From NCBI RefSeq assembly GCF_000191065.1, contig NZ_GL872282.1, forward strand, positions 1,304,088 through 1,368,087: DNA of 64,000 nucleotides, read 5' to 3'. The number at the start of each line of letters is the position of its first letter. Within the stretch, counting starts at the first letter, position 1. The position numbers and the translations under genes are program-made. Positions 26,804 through 36,578 of this stretch are shown piece by piece. Origin of the DNA: Prevotella multiformis DSM 16608 (GTDB lineage Bacteria; Bacteroidota; Bacteroidia; Bacteroidales; Bacteroidaceae). Under the pieces are notes generated by a model that did not search any database, was not told the DNA's origin, and worked only from the letters and a program-made list of their open reading frames with translations.

Positions 26804-28051
26804 CTACTCGTAGTGCATGGACCGGGCTGGGTGGATGTGGCTGATGAGGTAGCTCGGTGCGATGAGAACCCCGACGCATACCATCAGGGTGGCGAGGTTG
26901 AGGGCGATGACCAGTAGAATGTCCAGCTCTACCGGTACTGTGCTGACGTAATAGGTCTGCGGATCAAGCTTTATGATCCCTGTCCATTTCTGCAGGAAGA
27001 TGCAGCCCAGTCCGATAAGGTTGCCCCAGAAGAGTCCTCGGCCGATGATGAATGTGGAGAACCAAAGGAAGATGTGGCGTATCTGTCGGTTTCTTGAGCC
27101 GAGTGCCTTCAGCATGCCGATCATCTGTGTGCGTTCGAGGATGATGATCAGCAGTCCGGAAATCATCGTGACACCGGCGACAGCGGTCATGAGTGCAAGG
27201 ATGATCCATACGTTCATGTCCATCAGGTCGAGCCATGAGAAAATCTGCGGGTTCTGCTCTGTGATGTTTTCGGAAGAATAGGTTTCTCCGTAATGGTCGA
27301 TGGTATTCTTCACCTTGTTCAATACACGGCGGGACACGGCATCAAGCTGTGAGAAATCATCCACCTGCAGTTCCGCCCCGCTGTACTGGTCCGGCTCCCA
27401 GCCGTTGAGCTTGTTGGCTGTGTACAGGTCGGTGAAGCATATCTGTGAATCAAACTGCTTCATGTTGGTGGCATAGATGCCGGCAATCGTAAATCGGCGT
27501 GTGCGGACACCTTGCTTGTTGATGAAGTAGGCAAAGATCCGCTGTCCGACTTTCAAGTTGAGCTTGTCGGCAATCGTCCTGGACACAACGAGCTTCTGGT
27601 GGCTTTCCGTGTCAGAGAAATGAGGCAGCCCGCCTTCCACCATGCTGTTATGGATGAAAGTGGAATCAAAGTCGGGGCCTACTCCCTTCATCACGATACC
27701 CAGGAAATCGTTGTCCGTCTTCAATATGCCCTGTGTATAGACATAACGCTGCACGTGTTTCACCCCCGGCACCGCCTTCAGTACCTTGATGAGAGAGTCA
27801 CTCACCTGGATAGGATACTGTTCGGAGCTTTGCAGGGTAAGGAAATCGGCGACGGTGATGTCGCTTCCGAACCCCACCACCTTGTCACGGATGGTATGCT
27901 TGAAGCCCAGGACGACGCAGACGGACACGATCATGACCGCCAGGCCGATGGCGACGCCGGCGGTGGCGATGCGGATGGCAGGCTTCGACACTTTCCGTGT
28001 CTTGTCTCCTCCGTCGTATATTTTCCGGGCAATGAAAAGAGGGAAGTTCAT
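26804..28051 (-). CDS. ABC transporter permease, FtsX/LolC-E type
   Basis: 415 aa from the ATG at 28051 (MNFPLFIARKIY). One N-terminal helix (AGVAIGLAVMIVSVCVVLGF) is followed by a large periplasmic MacB_PCD-like domain, then three C-terminal helices (WIILALMTAVAGVTMISGLL and two more), the FtsX/LolE topology. In Bacteroidetes such permeases are proposed to act in lipoprotein release. No ATPase gene is adjacent. The frame extends 56 codons upstream through a tandem-repeat spacer and is not believed. Confidence 0.88.
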   Translation of the reverse strand: MNFPLFIARKIYDGGDKTRKVSKPAIRIATAGVAIGLAVMIVSVCVVLGFKHTIRDKVVGFGSDITVADFLTLQSSEQYPIQVSDSLIKVLKAVPGVKHVQRYVYTQGILKTDNDFLGIVMKGVGPDFDSTFIHNSMVEGGLPHFSDTESHQKLVVSRTIADKLNLKVGQRIFAYFINKQGVRTRRFTIAGIYATNMKQFDSQICFTDLYTANKLNGWEPDQYSGAELQVDDFSQLDAVSRRVLNKVKNTIDHYGETYSSENITEQNPQIFSWLDLMDMNVWIILALMTAVAGVTMISGLLIIILERTQMIGMLKALGSRNRQIRHIFLWFSTFIIGRGLFWGNLIGLGCIFLQKWTGIIKLDPQTYYVSTVPVELDILLVIALNLATLMVCVGVLIAPSYLISHIHPARSMHYE

Positions 28052-28072
28052 GCTGATGAGGATAGGGGATAG

Positions 28073-28108
28073 GCGGTGATGGGGCGGTAGGCGGTGATAG
28101 GGCGATAG
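28073..28108. repeat. 18-bp tandem repeat (two units)
   Basis: GCGGTGATGGGGCGGTAG followed directly by GCGGTGATAGGGCGATAG, 16 of 18 identical, in the spacer between the aminotransferase stop and the permease start. Confidence 0.6.
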
Positions 28109-28142
28109 GGGGGATGGCTGATGCGCAAGCCTTAGGCGTCCG

Positions 28143-29348
28143 TCATTCCTCCTCCACTCGTCCGGGATAGGTCTCCAATGCCTTCCGCAATACGACCAGT
28201 GCCTGCTGCAGGTCTTCACGTTTCAGTACGTAAGCGATGCGCACCTGGTTGCGGCCGGCACCGGGTGTCGTGTAGAACCCGCTGGCCGGTGCCATCATGA
28301 CCGTTTCTCCCTCGTAGCTGAACTCATTGAGACACCAGCGGCAGAACTTCTCCGAGTCGTCAACGGGGAGTCTGGCTACGGTATAGAATGCCCCCATCGG
28401 TATGGGAGAGTAGACGCCGGGAATGCGGTTCAGACCGTCGATCAGGCACTTGCGCCGGTCGACGTATTCATCATATACGTCACGGTAGTAAGATGCCGGT
28501 GCGTCGAGACTTGCCTCTGCGACGATCTGTCCGATCAGGGGAGGGGAGAGGCGTGCCTGACAGAATTTCATCACGGCCTTGCGTATCTCCTCGTTCTTCG
28601 TGATCAGTGCGCCGATACGGATACCGCACTCACTGTATCGTTTTGATACGGAGTCGATCAGTACGGTGTTGTTCTCTATCCCCTGCAGGTGCATGGCGGA
28701 GATGTAGGGTGATCCCGTGTAGATGTACTCACGGTAGACCTCGTCGGAGAAGAGGTAGAGGTCGTACTTCTTGACGAGGTCACGGATCTGGTTCATCTCC
28801 CTCCGGGTGTACAGGTAGCCGGTCGGATTGTTCGGGTTGCAGATCATGATGGCGCGTGTGCGTTCGTTGATCAGCTCTTCGAATTTCTCCACTTTGGGCA
28901 AGGCGAACCCTTCCTCGATGGAAGTCGCGATGGTCTTGATTTTCGCGCCGGCGGAGATGGCGAACGCCATGTAGTTGGCGTAGGCCGGTTCCGGCACGAT
29001 GATCTCGTCGCCCGGATTCAGGCATGCCATGAACGAATAGAGCACAGCCTCCGAACCGCCGGCGGTGATGATGATGTCGTCCGGTGTGACGTTGATGTTG
29101 AATTTCTTATAGAATCCGCAGAGCTTCTCCCTGTAAGAGAGAAAACCTTGCGAAGGAGAATATTCCAACAGCTTGCGGTCGATCCTTTTCAGGGCATCCA
29201 GTCCACACTGCGGTGTCGGCAGGTCTGGCTGGCCGATGTTCAAATGGTAAACTTTTATTCCACGGTTCTTTGCTGCAACGGCAAGCGGAGCCAGCTTTCT
29301 GATAGGCGACTCCGGCATTTCGAGTCCACGAACTGATATTTCCGGCAT
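28143..29348 (-). CDS. class I/II pyridoxal-phosphate aminotransferase
   Basis: 401 aa, fold type I PLP enzyme. The PLP Lys is in DSVSKRYSECGIRIG near residue 233; NPNNPTGYLYTRREM and AGGSEAVLYSF are family motifs. The closest functional guess is an aspartate-type aminotransferase, but substrate specificity cannot be read here. It has its own promoter (TAACTTTG, 29422-29429). Confidence 0.92.
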   Translation of the reverse strand: MPEISVRGLEMPESPIRKLAPLAVAAKNRGIKVYHLNIGQPDLPTPQCGLDALKRIDRKLLEYSPSQGFLSYREKLCGFYKKFNINVTPDDIIITAGGSEAVLYSFMACLNPGDEIIVPEPAYANYMAFAISAGAKIKTIATSIEEGFALPKVEKFEELINERTRAIMICNPNNPTGYLYTRREMNQIRDLVKKYDLYLFSDEVYREYIYTGSPYISAMHLQGIENNTVLIDSVSKRYSECGIRIGALITKNEEIRKAVMKFCQARLSPPLIGQIVAEASLDAPASYYRDVYDEYVDRRKCLIDGLNRIPGVYSPIPMGAFYTVARLPVDDSEKFCRWCLNEFSYEGETVMMAPASGFYTTPGAGRNQVRIAYVLKREDLQQALVVLRKALETYPGRVEEE

Positions 29349-29421
29349 AATGACTTTGTTTGTTCTTCCGATGACGGGAGAGGGGGCAGAAAGAACTGCT
29401 CCTGTTTTCTTTACTATGATG

Positions 29422-29429
29422 CAAAGTTA
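29422..29429 (-). promoter_or_regulatory. -7 box of the aminotransferase gene
   Basis: TAACTTTG on the minus strand, ~74 bp before the ATG at 29348. Confidence 0.55.
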
Positions 29430-29482
29430 GACAATTTTTTTATTTTATCTGCACATTTAGAGGATTAACGCAGAATTTTTAC

Positions 29483-29490
29483 TACTTTTG
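29483..29490 (+). promoter_or_regulatory. -7 box of the DUF4494-yggS unit
   Basis: TACTTTTG, ~88 bp before the DUF4494 ATG. Confidence 0.55.
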
Positions 29491-29577
29491 CACAGCTGTA
29501 AAAACCGCCTTCCGCATTTCCTTTCGTCTGCTTCTGATGATGGAAAAGGAGGGCCTGAAAACATAAAGACAAAGATT

Positions 29578-30066
29578 ATGAGAAGTAGAACAAGTACCTG
29601 GTTTGAGACAAGGGTGAGATATGACAAGACCATGGAAGACGGTCAGAACAAGAAGGTCATAGAACAGTATGTGGTCGATGCCCTCAGCTTCTCCGAGGCC
29701 GAAGAACTCATCACGGAAGAGATGTCGCACTATGTAAGCGGTGAATTTGACGTAAAGGCGATTGCTCCGGCAGCCTACGGGGAGATTTTCTTCAGCGATG
29801 TAGATACGGATGACAAATGGTTCAAGGCCAGGCTCTCATTCATCACGATAGATGAAAAGACGGAGAAGGAAAAGCGGTCATCCGTGACCTATCTCGTACA
29901 GGCACATTCCGTGAACGGTGCTGTCAAGCACGTGGATGAGGTCATGGGGGCTACCCTGATCGACTACGAGATAGCCGCCATCACCGAAACAAAGATCATG
30001 GATGTCTTTGAACACCGTTCCGGCAAGAAGACCGAGGCTGAAGAGAAACCGGAGTTCGAGCAGTAA
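29578..30066 (+). CDS. DUF4494 family protein
   Basis: 162 aa from the ATG at 29578 (MRSRTSTWFETRVRYDKTME). The pattern STWFETRVRYDK and a Glu/Lys-rich C-terminus identify DUF4494, a Bacteroidetes family of unknown function often next to yggS, as here. The frame is open 30 codons further upstream, but those codons overlap the promoter zone. Confidence 0.88.
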   Translation: MRSRTSTWFETRVRYDKTMEDGQNKKVIEQYVVDALSFSEAEELITEEMSHYVSGEFDVKAIAPAAYGEIFFSDVDTDDKWFKARLSFITIDEKTEKEKRSSVTYLVQAHSVNGAVKHVDEVMGATLIDYEIAAITETKIMDVFEHRSGKKTEAEEKPEFEQ

Positions 30067-30095
30067 CCCATTTGTAACGAAAGGACCCTGCGATT

Positions 30096-30767
30096 ATGTA
30101 TGACGTAGCGAAGAATTTGCACGAAGTGCTCGGGACTCTTCCAGATGGTGTGAAGTTGGTTGCCATCAGCAAGTTTCATCCTGCCGAGTATATCGAGGCT
30201 GCCTACCGTGAGGGGCAGCGGCTCTTCGGTGAAAGCCAGGAACAGGAACTCGCACGGAAGGTGGAGTGCCTTCCGAAAGACATTGAGTGGCATTTCATCG
30301 GTCATCTCCAGACAAACAAGGTGAAGTACATTGCCCCTTATATCTCGATGATAGAGGCCGTCGACTCGCTGAAACTGCTGAAGGAAATCAACAAGCAGGC
30401 GGCCAGACACGGCCGTGTCATCCGGGTCCTGCTGGAGCTGCATATTGCAGAAGAGGAGAGCAAGTACGGCTTCAGTCCGGCCGCCTGCCGCGAACTGTTG
30501 GAAAACGGCGAATGGCGGGCACTCCGGAATGTGCATATCTCGGGGCTGATGATGATGGCGTCGAATGTGGAGGACCGCAGCCAGATCAGGCGGGAGATGA
30601 CCTTGGCAGCCGATCTCTTCGACGAGCTGAAGGCGAAGTATTTTGCGGACGACCCCGAGTTCAAGGAGCGTTCATGGGGTATGAGCCATGACTACGACAT
30701 TGCCGTGGAATGCCGTTCCACGATGGTACGTGTCGGTACTGCCATCTTCGGCCCGCGTGTCTATTGA
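30096..30767 (+). CDS. YggS/PROSC-type PLP homeostasis protein
   Basis: 223 aa, a fold type III barrel that binds PLP without known catalysis and buffers free PLP and amino-acid pools. The PLP Lys lies in KLVAISKFHP near residue 26. HFIGHLQTNKVKY, ISGLMMMA and SWGMSHDYDIAVECRSTMVRVG are family signatures. Located 29 bp after DUF4494, same transcript. Confidence 0.93.
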   Translation: MYDVAKNLHEVLGTLPDGVKLVAISKFHPAEYIEAAYREGQRLFGESQEQELARKVECLPKDIEWHFIGHLQTNKVKYIAPYISMIEAVDSLKLLKEINKQAARHGRVIRVLLELHIAEEESKYGFSPAACRELLENGEWRALRNVHISGLMMMASNVEDRSQIRREMTLAADLFDELKAKYFADDPEFKERSWGMSHDYDIAVECRSTMVRVGTAIFGPRVY

Positions 30768-31041
30768 CCTCAACGCCGTCCGCAGTAATACCCGCCGTCC
30801 GTTGGACAGGCATGGACCGCAGACGTTTTTCCTGTCACTTCCTTCATTCTTTCTGAACGCTTAAGAGATTGACCGATAAGCTGTTTGCAGAGAATGTTAA
30901 AATGACAGCAGACAAAACAAAAACTTATATTACGGGAAAAGCTGTTTCTTGAATGACTCCGTGGCGACATGGAGGTTGGCATTCAAGGGGCAGCTTTTCA
31001 CATTGCAGGCAACGTTTATCATGCGGTTTTCGGGGCGGATC

Positions 31042-32088
31042 TTATTCAGCCGGGTTGTAGTATCTCAGTATTCCGAGGATTTCTGCATTCTCAGCTTTCG
31101 ACCCTATCGTGATCCGCAGGCAGTCTTCGCACAAGGGTTCATGAGAACAGTCGTGTACCCTGATCCCCTTTTCCGCAAGATAGTTGTATACGCTCCGGGC
31201 ATCTTTCATGCGTGCAAGGAAGAAGTTCGCGCTGGACGGATAGACCCTCTCGCAGCAGGCGAGACTTTCAAAGGCTTTCATCATGCGGTTGCGTTCCAGC
31301 AACAGAATCCTCGTCCAGTCCTCTATGTCGTAGCGGTGTCTGAGCAGTTCGACCGCCTGTTCCTGTGTCAGCAGATTGAGATTGTAAGAAGGCCTGATCA
31401 TGTCGAACAGCCTGATGACAGCCTCCTGTGCGTATGCTACGCCCAGCCGTATGGCTGCTCCGCCCCATGCTTTTGAGAATGTGTTGAGGACAATCATGTT
31501 CGGGAACTCTTCCAGCCGTTGACGGAACGATGGCTGCTTGGAGAATTCCGTATAGGCTTCGTCAACGATCACCATCCCCTGGAAAGTCCTTGCCACTTTC
31601 TCTATTTCCTTCACCTCGAGTGTATTCCCTGTCGGTGTGTTGGGAGAGCAGAGCCAGACCAGTTTCGTATGACGGTCGCATGCCTTGAGCAGCCTGTCGG
31701 CATCCAGCTGGAAGTCGTGGGACAATGGGACCGGCCGGTACTCGACATCATTGACGGCTGCAAAATGCCCATACAGTCTGCAGGTCGGTTCGATGGCTAC
31801 GGCATTGTCGGTTTGTGGCTGGCAGAAGATGCGGTAGCATAAGTCTATGATTTCAGTGGAGCCGTTGCCGGAGAATATTTCCTTTTCGCCGACCCCTTTC
31901 AGCTTTGCAAGCCGTGCTTTAAGGTCATGCTGCAAGCCGGAAGGGTACCGGTTGAGAGGTCTGTTATAAGGGTTCTCATTGGCATCAAGGGCGATACGAC
32001 GGGGCGATTCCGGCTGTCCGTCTCCTTGTTGGAAAGGAGAAGACAGTTTTCGTATGTTCGGTCTGACCAAATGCTGTAAATCTATCAT
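31042..32088 (-). CDS. hisC: histidinol-phosphate aminotransferase
   Basis: 348 aa. Converts imidazole-acetol phosphate to histidinol phosphate in histidine synthesis. DANENPYN near the N-terminus and the PLP Lys in NTFSKAWGGAAIRLG near residue 205 are typical, as is RITIGS near the end. It follows the SpoU methyltransferase gene by 49 bp. No other his genes are in the window, so HisC may also serve as a general aromatic aminotransferase; the HisC call itself is well supported. Confidence 0.92.
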   Translation of the reverse strand: MIDLQHLVRPNIRKLSSPFQQGDGQPESPRRIALDANENPYNRPLNRYPSGLQHDLKARLAKLKGVGEKEIFSGNGSTEIIDLCYRIFCQPQTDNAVAIEPTCRLYGHFAAVNDVEYRPVPLSHDFQLDADRLLKACDRHTKLVWLCSPNTPTGNTLEVKEIEKVARTFQGMVIVDEAYTEFSKQPSFRQRLEEFPNMIVLNTFSKAWGGAAIRLGVAYAQEAVIRLFDMIRPSYNLNLLTQEQAVELLRHRYDIEDWTRILLLERNRMMKAFESLACCERVYPSSANFFLARMKDARSVYNYLAEKGIRVHDCSHEPLCEDCLRITIGSKAENAEILGILRYYNPAE

Positions 32089-32137
32089 ACACGGCTTGTT
32101 TTGGATAGTAGGTGTGGTTGTTTACGAGATAGGAGTC

Positions 32138-32866
32138 TTATCCTTGTCTTCTTCTGAACTCTGCACAGACGATGGAGGTGGCGATGGCGACATTCAGCGA
32201 TTCCGCTGTCTTCCGCCCAGGAGGATAATTCGGAATCAGCAGCTTACGGTTGATTTTCGACCGCAGCATAGGTGTGATTCCGTTTCCCTCATTCCCCATG
32301 ACAATCATCCCCTGTTTGCTAAGAGGGTATTCGTAAAGGCTGTCCCCGTCGAGGAGTGTGGCGTAGACAGGGTAGTCGGCCGGCAGACCTTCTGTCAGCC
32401 GGTTCAGATTCAGATAATGTAACTTCACCCGTGCAATGCTGCCCATCGTCGCCTGCACCACCTTCGGATTCCAGCAATCCGCTGTTTCCTGCGAGCAGAA
32501 GATGTTTTCAATGCCGAACCAGTCGGCTATTCTTATGATTGTCCCGAGATTGCCGGGATCCTGTACGCCGTCAAGCGCCAGGACAAGCCGGTTGTCAAGA
32601 TATTGCCGGAAGATGTCCGAGTATGCGGGAGGTGTCTCTCTGTCTGCTGCCGGCAGCCTGAAGACTCCCAACACGGGCTGCGGATGCTTCAGGAAGGACA
32701 CTTTCCTGATGTCGTCCAGGTTGTCCAGGATCTCTTCCGCAACGAATCCTTCATGCAGCAGGTCGTTGACGATTTTCGGCCCTTCTGCAACAAACAGTCC
32801 TGCTTTCTCTCTGCCTTTTCTGGTTTCGAGCGTGTGGATGAGTTTCGCTTTATTCTTTGATATCAC
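32138..32866 (-). CDS. SpoU/TrmH-family RNA 2'-O-methyltransferase
   Basis: 242 aa, SPOUT fold. The three motifs are DPGNLGTIIRIADWFG, IVMGNEGNGI and LNVAIATSIVCAEF. An N-terminal substrate-binding domain (FVAEGPKIVNDLL) suggests 23S rRNA or tRNA methylation. The start is GTG at 32866, matching the family N-terminus (ISKNKAKLIHTLE). The -7 box ends only 4 bp before it, so a leaderless mRNA is possible. Divergent from tamL. Confidence 0.9.
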   Translation of the reverse strand: MISKNKAKLIHTLETRKGREKAGLFVAEGPKIVNDLLHEGFVAEEILDNLDDIRKVSFLKHPQPVLGVFRLPAADRETPPAYSDIFRQYLDNRLVLALDGVQDPGNLGTIIRIADWFGIENIFCSQETADCWNPKVVQATMGSIARVKLHYLNLNRLTEGLPADYPVYATLLDGDSLYEYPLSKQGMIVMGNEGNGITPMLRSKINRKLLIPNYPPGRKTAESLNVAIATSIVCAEFRRRQG

Positions 32867-32870
32867 CTCG

Positions 32871-32878
32871 CAAATTTA
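32871..32878 (-). promoter_or_regulatory. -7 box abutting the SpoU methyltransferase GTG
   Basis: TAAATTTG on the minus strand with only CGAG between it and the GTG start. Confidence 0.5.
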
Positions 32879-32923
32879 CAAAAAACTCTCCATTTGTCAC
32901 CTGTTACGTTCAACTTTTTGCAG

Positions 32924-32996
32924 ACTTTTCTCTAAAGGAAAAAGCATTTTCTTTATCCCACAGGCTTGTAAATCACAGTTTTTGTGTAAATTTGCA
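32924..32996 (+). promoter_or_regulatory. tamL promoter block (duplicated at 36652-36723)
   Basis: TTG at 32966-32968 and TAAATTTG at 32987-32994 form the promoter. The whole block, beginning CTTTTCTCT and containing AAGCATTTTCTT and TGTAAATTTGCA, is repeated at about 80% identity ahead of the dmp19-smpB pair. Confidence 0.7.
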
Positions 32997-33016
32997 TCAA
33001 TTCATACAGACAGTTC

Positions 33017-35281
33017 ATGTTGTTTTCAAGATTACATAGTCTTTTTTCGCTGTTTCTTATCGCTTTGATTACGCCGGTTCTCATCGCGTGTTCGTCCGAT
33101 AAATTCCTTTCAGACGGGGAATACCTGTTGGATAAGGTGGAACTGCGTTCTGACCGGAAGGACGTCAATCCGTCGCTCCTGATGCAGTATGTGCGTCAGA
33201 AAGGCAACTCGCGCTGGTTCTCCCTTTTCAAGATACCGTTGGGCACATATGCCATGGCCGGGAAGGACACGACGAAATGGATCAACCGTACACTTCGCAG
33301 AATGGGGGAAGAACCGGTACGGTATGACACGCTTCAGGCACGCCTGTCATGCGAAGACCTGACCGTCGCCATGCAGAACATGGGGTATATGAACGCTTCT
33401 GTCGGCCTCGACCGGAAAGTCAAGGGAAAGAGGCTGACGGCCATCTACCGGCTTCATCCGGGAGAGCCTTACATCATTGACCATTTCAATTACGATATAG
33501 AAGACTCCGTTGTCGCCAAGGTGCTCTCTCCCCATCTCAGGACGGACACGGAACGCCCGCGCCGGTTTACGGTCACGTCATTGGACGATGAACGGAAGCG
33601 GATTACCCATATCCTCAATGATTCCGGTTTCTATCGTTTCCATAAGGATTTCATGTATTACACTGCCGATTCGACCCGGGGGCGACAACACGTCAGTGTG
33701 ACACTTCATCTGACGAAGTATGTGGAGACCAGCGGTGCCGGGCCGGCACTGCATCCACGCTACATCATCAGTCATGTCCGCTTCCTCCCCGGTGACTCCA
33801 CCGGGTTTCATCTTCGGAAGAGCGTCCTCGAAGACAATACGCTGATTGAGAAAGGGAAGTACTTCTCTGCAACCGACCTGCAGCGGACTTACAACAATTT
33901 CTCACGTCTTGGGGCGGTACGTTATACCAGCATCAATTTCAGAGAGCCACCTCGTTATGACAGTCTGGTCATAGGGAAATCGTTTGCCTACCGGACCTCT
34001 TCCACCCATTATCTGGATGCTGACATACAGGTCTACAACAACAAGCCGAACACGATTTCTTTCCAGCCGGAAGGAACCAATACGGCAGGAGACCTCGGGG
34101 CGGCGGCCGTCCTTTCCTATCAGAACAGGAATCTTTTCCGTGGAAGTGAACATCTCAGCGTGGAGCTTCGCGCCGCCTTTGAGGCCATCAAGGGACTGGA
34201 GGGCTACAAGAACAGTGACTACGAAGAGTACAGCCTGCAGGCAAGCCTGCAGTTCCCGCGCTTCCTTGCGCCGTTCGTCTCCAGAGACTTCAAACGGAGG
34301 AGCAATGCCATTTCAGAGGTTTCACTGGGCTGGAATCTCCAGAACCGTCCTGAATTTCACCGCAGGATCTTCTCTTCTGCATGGAAATACCATTGGACGA
34401 ATCCCGTACACCACCTGACATACGACTTCGAACTTCTCGACCTCAGTTATATCTACATGCCGTGGATCAGCGGCACCTTCAAGCGCGACTACCTCGACAA
34501 TGCCACGACACGCAATGCCATCCTGCGGTATAATTACCAGGACCTGTTCATCCTGCGTACGGGCTTCGGACTGCATTACAACAGTTCCAGCCATGCTTTC
34601 AGGGCACGTGTGGAACTGGCGGGAAACCTTCTGGACGGGCTGGGAAACCTGTTCGATTTCAAGAAGAACGGACAGGGGAAACGTACGCTGTTCAACATCG
34701 CTTATGCCCAATATGCCAAGTTCGACTTCTCTTACACGCAGATTCTCCACTTCGATGACCGCAACGCACTGGCACTGCATGGCGGCATTGGTATCGCCTT
34801 CCCGTACGGGAACAGTACCGTCCTCCCCTTCGAGAAACGCTATTTTTCCGGCGGAGCCAACTCTGTCCGGGGCTGGAGCGTGAGGGAACTCGGGCCGGGC
34901 AAGTTCCGTGGCGTGGACGGCAGGATAGACTTCATCAACCAGACGGGCGACATGAAGCTGGACCTGAATGCAGAGTATCGCACGCATCTGTTCTGGAAAC
35001 TGGATGGTGCCGCCTTCGTGGATGCCGGGAACATCTGGACATTGCGCAGTTATGCGGAACAGCCGGGAGGACAGTTCCGTTTCAAAGACTTCTATAAGCA
35101 GATGGCTGTTGCATACGGTCTCGGCTTGCGGTTGAACTTCGATTATTTCATCCTCCGTTTCGACGGAGGCATGAAGGCCGTCAATCCGGCTTATGCCGAC
35201 CGGAACGATCATTATGCCCTGTGGCATCCGAATCTGAAACGGGATTTTACATTTCATTTTGCTGTCGGACTTCCTTTTTGA
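33017..35281 (+). CDS. Omp85-family outer-membrane lipoprotein, TamL-like
   Basis: 754 aa. A signal peptide ends in a lipobox (LIACSSDKFL). POTRA-like regions occupy about residues 40-330, and a 16-strand-type barrel follows, ending DFTFHFAVGLPF with the C-terminal aromatic. The RYFSGGANSVRGWSVRELGPG motif is the Omp85 substrate/VRGF-like motif. Bacteroidetes TamL is a lipidated BamA/TamA relative involved in outer-membrane protein insertion. Divergent from the SpoU gene. Confidence 0.9.
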   Translation: MLFSRLHSLFSLFLIALITPVLIACSSDKFLSDGEYLLDKVELRSDRKDVNPSLLMQYVRQKGNSRWFSLFKIPLGTYAMAGKDTTKWINRTLRRMGEEPVRYDTLQARLSCEDLTVAMQNMGYMNASVGLDRKVKGKRLTAIYRLHPGEPYIIDHFNYDIEDSVVAKVLSPHLRTDTERPRRFTVTSLDDERKRITHILNDSGFYRFHKDFMYYTADSTRGRQHVSVTLHLTKYVETSGAGPALHPRYIISHVRFLPGDSTGFHLRKSVLEDNTLIEKGKYFSATDLQRTYNNFSRLGAVRYTSINFREPPRYDSLVIGKSFAYRTSSTHYLDADIQVYNNKPNTISFQPEGTNTAGDLGAAAVLSYQNRNLFRGSEHLSVELRAAFEAIKGLEGYKNSDYEEYSLQASLQFPRFLAPFVSRDFKRRSNAISEVSLGWNLQNRPEFHRRIFSSAWKYHWTNPVHHLTYDFELLDLSYIYMPWISGTFKRDYLDNATTRNAILRYNYQDLFILRTGFGLHYNSSSHAFRARVELAGNLLDGLGNLFDFKKNGQGKRTLFNIAYAQYAKFDFSYTQILHFDDRNALALHGGIGIAFPYGNSTVLPFEKRYFSGGANSVRGWSVRELGPGKFRGVDGRIDFINQTGDMKLDLNAEYRTHLFWKLDGAAFVDAGNIWTLRSYAEQPGGQFRFKDFYKQMAVAYGLGLRLNFDYFILRFDGGMKAVNPAYADRNDHYALWHPNLKRDFTFHFAVGLPF

Positions 35282-35354
35282 ATCTTTCTGCGGGCATTTA
35301 TGTTTAATTATTCCTAAAATCAAGTGGTAATGTTCGGTAAATGTTATTGTCGGT

Positions 35355-35385
35355 TTTGCCCGTCGAATATCTTTTATTACATTTG
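35355..35385 (+). promoter_or_regulatory. promoter of the MBL hydrolase gene
   Basis: TTTG (35355-35358), ~19 bp, TACATTTG (35378-35385); full match, 18 bp before the ATG, giving a very short leader. Confidence 0.75.
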
Positions 35386-35402
35386 CCTAAAAGAATAATA
35401 TA

Positions 35403-36209
35403 ATGCTGAAATTTTTATCTTTCGGCAGTGGTAGTAGTGGGAATTGCTATCTTCTCTACACAGGCACCGATTGTCTGATGATCGACTGCGGGGTCGGTAT
35501 TCGTTCTCTAAAGAAGCATTTCCACAACTACGGTCTGCAAATGAAAATGGTTCACAATGTGCTTATCACCCACGACCATGCCGACCATGTGAAGTCGGTA
35601 GGTTCTATCAGCGGTGATCTGCAGCTTCCGGTATATACGACAGAGGACATCCATCGGGGTATCAGCCAGAACTGGTGCGTGAGGCGCAAAATCGACAAGG
35701 CGTTGGCGATGTGCCTTGCCAAGGGTGAAGAAATCAAAATCGGGGAATTTGCCGTTACCCCTTTCGGTGTGCCCCATGACAGTACCGACTGTGTGGGCTA
35801 TTCAATAGTACAGGGGGGCATGCGCTTTACGCTGGTAACTGATTGCGGGCATATTACAGAGGAAATCGCCCATTACATCTCCATCTCGAACTATCTGGTG
35901 ATAGAAGCCAACCATGAGCCGGAGAAGCTGGAGGCAGGCCCTTATCCGCGCCATCTGAAGGTGCGCATCAGCGGTCCTAACGGACATCTGAGCAATGAAG
36001 CCTGCGCCGAGGCCTTGGTAGAGAATGCCTCCCCGGGACTGCACCATGTATGGCTGTGCCATCTGAGCGATGAGAACAACCACCCTGAACTAGCCAAAAA
36101 GACGGTCGAGGCTGTGCTGCGCGACAGGGGCGTCATTGCGGGAAAGGATTTCCTGCTTGATGTGCTGAAGCGGAAAATACCCAGTGAAGTGTATGAACTG
36201 CATGGGTGA
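35403..36209 (+). CDS. MBL-fold metallo-hydrolase (YycJ/WalJ-like)
   Basis: 268 aa. The metal motif THDHADH near residues 56-62, GSGSSGNCYLL at the N-terminus, and later LVTDCGHIT and HLSDENNH complete the binuclear site. The sequence follows the YycJ/VicX pattern, whose members are nuclease-like proteins linked to cell-wall signalling. The substrate here is unknown. Single gene with its own promoter. Confidence 0.92.
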   Translation: MLKFLSFGSGSSGNCYLLYTGTDCLMIDCGVGIRSLKKHFHNYGLQMKMVHNVLITHDHADHVKSVGSISGDLQLPVYTTEDIHRGISQNWCVRRKIDKALAMCLAKGEEIKIGEFAVTPFGVPHDSTDCVGYSIVQGGMRFTLVTDCGHITEEIAHYISISNYLVIEANHEPEKLEAGPYPRHLKVRISGPNGHLSNEACAEALVENASPGLHHVWLCHLSDENNHPELAKKTVEAVLRDRGVIAGKDFLLDVLKRKIPSEVYELHG

Positions 36210-36311
36210 TGCCTGACAGGAAGCGATGACCGCGCTTTGCCGACAGGAGTGTCCCGTTTGTAGAAATTCTCGTTGACGATGTAATCGGATGACATTTTTT
36301 AACGCTGTAAA

Positions 36312-36343
36312 TTTGTAATTTTTGCAGAATACTTATAACTTTG
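36312..36343 (+). promoter_or_regulatory. rubredoxin promoter
   Basis: TTTG (36312-36315), 20 bp, TAACTTTG (36336-36343); full match. Confidence 0.8.
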
Positions 36344-36387
36344 CGCCCGATAAATGATCAAAGATAATATTTAACAACAAAAACATT

Positions 36388-36552
36388 ATGAAGAAATATG
36401 AATGTGAGACCTGCGGGTATATTTACGACCCGGAGGCCGGCGATCCAGACAGCGGCATAGCGCCGGGTACAGCTTTTGAGGATCTTCCAGACGACTGGGT
36501 ATGTCCTCTGTGCGGTGTCGGCAAGGATGATTTCAAGCCGGTTGACGAATAA
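36388..36552 (+). CDS. rubredoxin (54 aa)
   Basis: A complete short gene. It shows [15 protein letters not shown] near the N-terminus and [15 protein letters not shown] near the C-terminus, i.e. two CxxCG knuckles holding one iron. Rubredoxins are one-electron carriers, often for peroxide or superoxide detoxification in anaerobes. Consensus promoter 44 bp upstream and a strong terminator downstream make it monocistronic. Confidence 0.97.
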   Translation: MKKYECETCGYIYDPEAGDPDSGIAPGTAFEDLPDDWVCPLCGVGKDDFKPVDE

Positions 36553-36578
36553 ACCGGAAGGACAAGTCAGAATATAGA

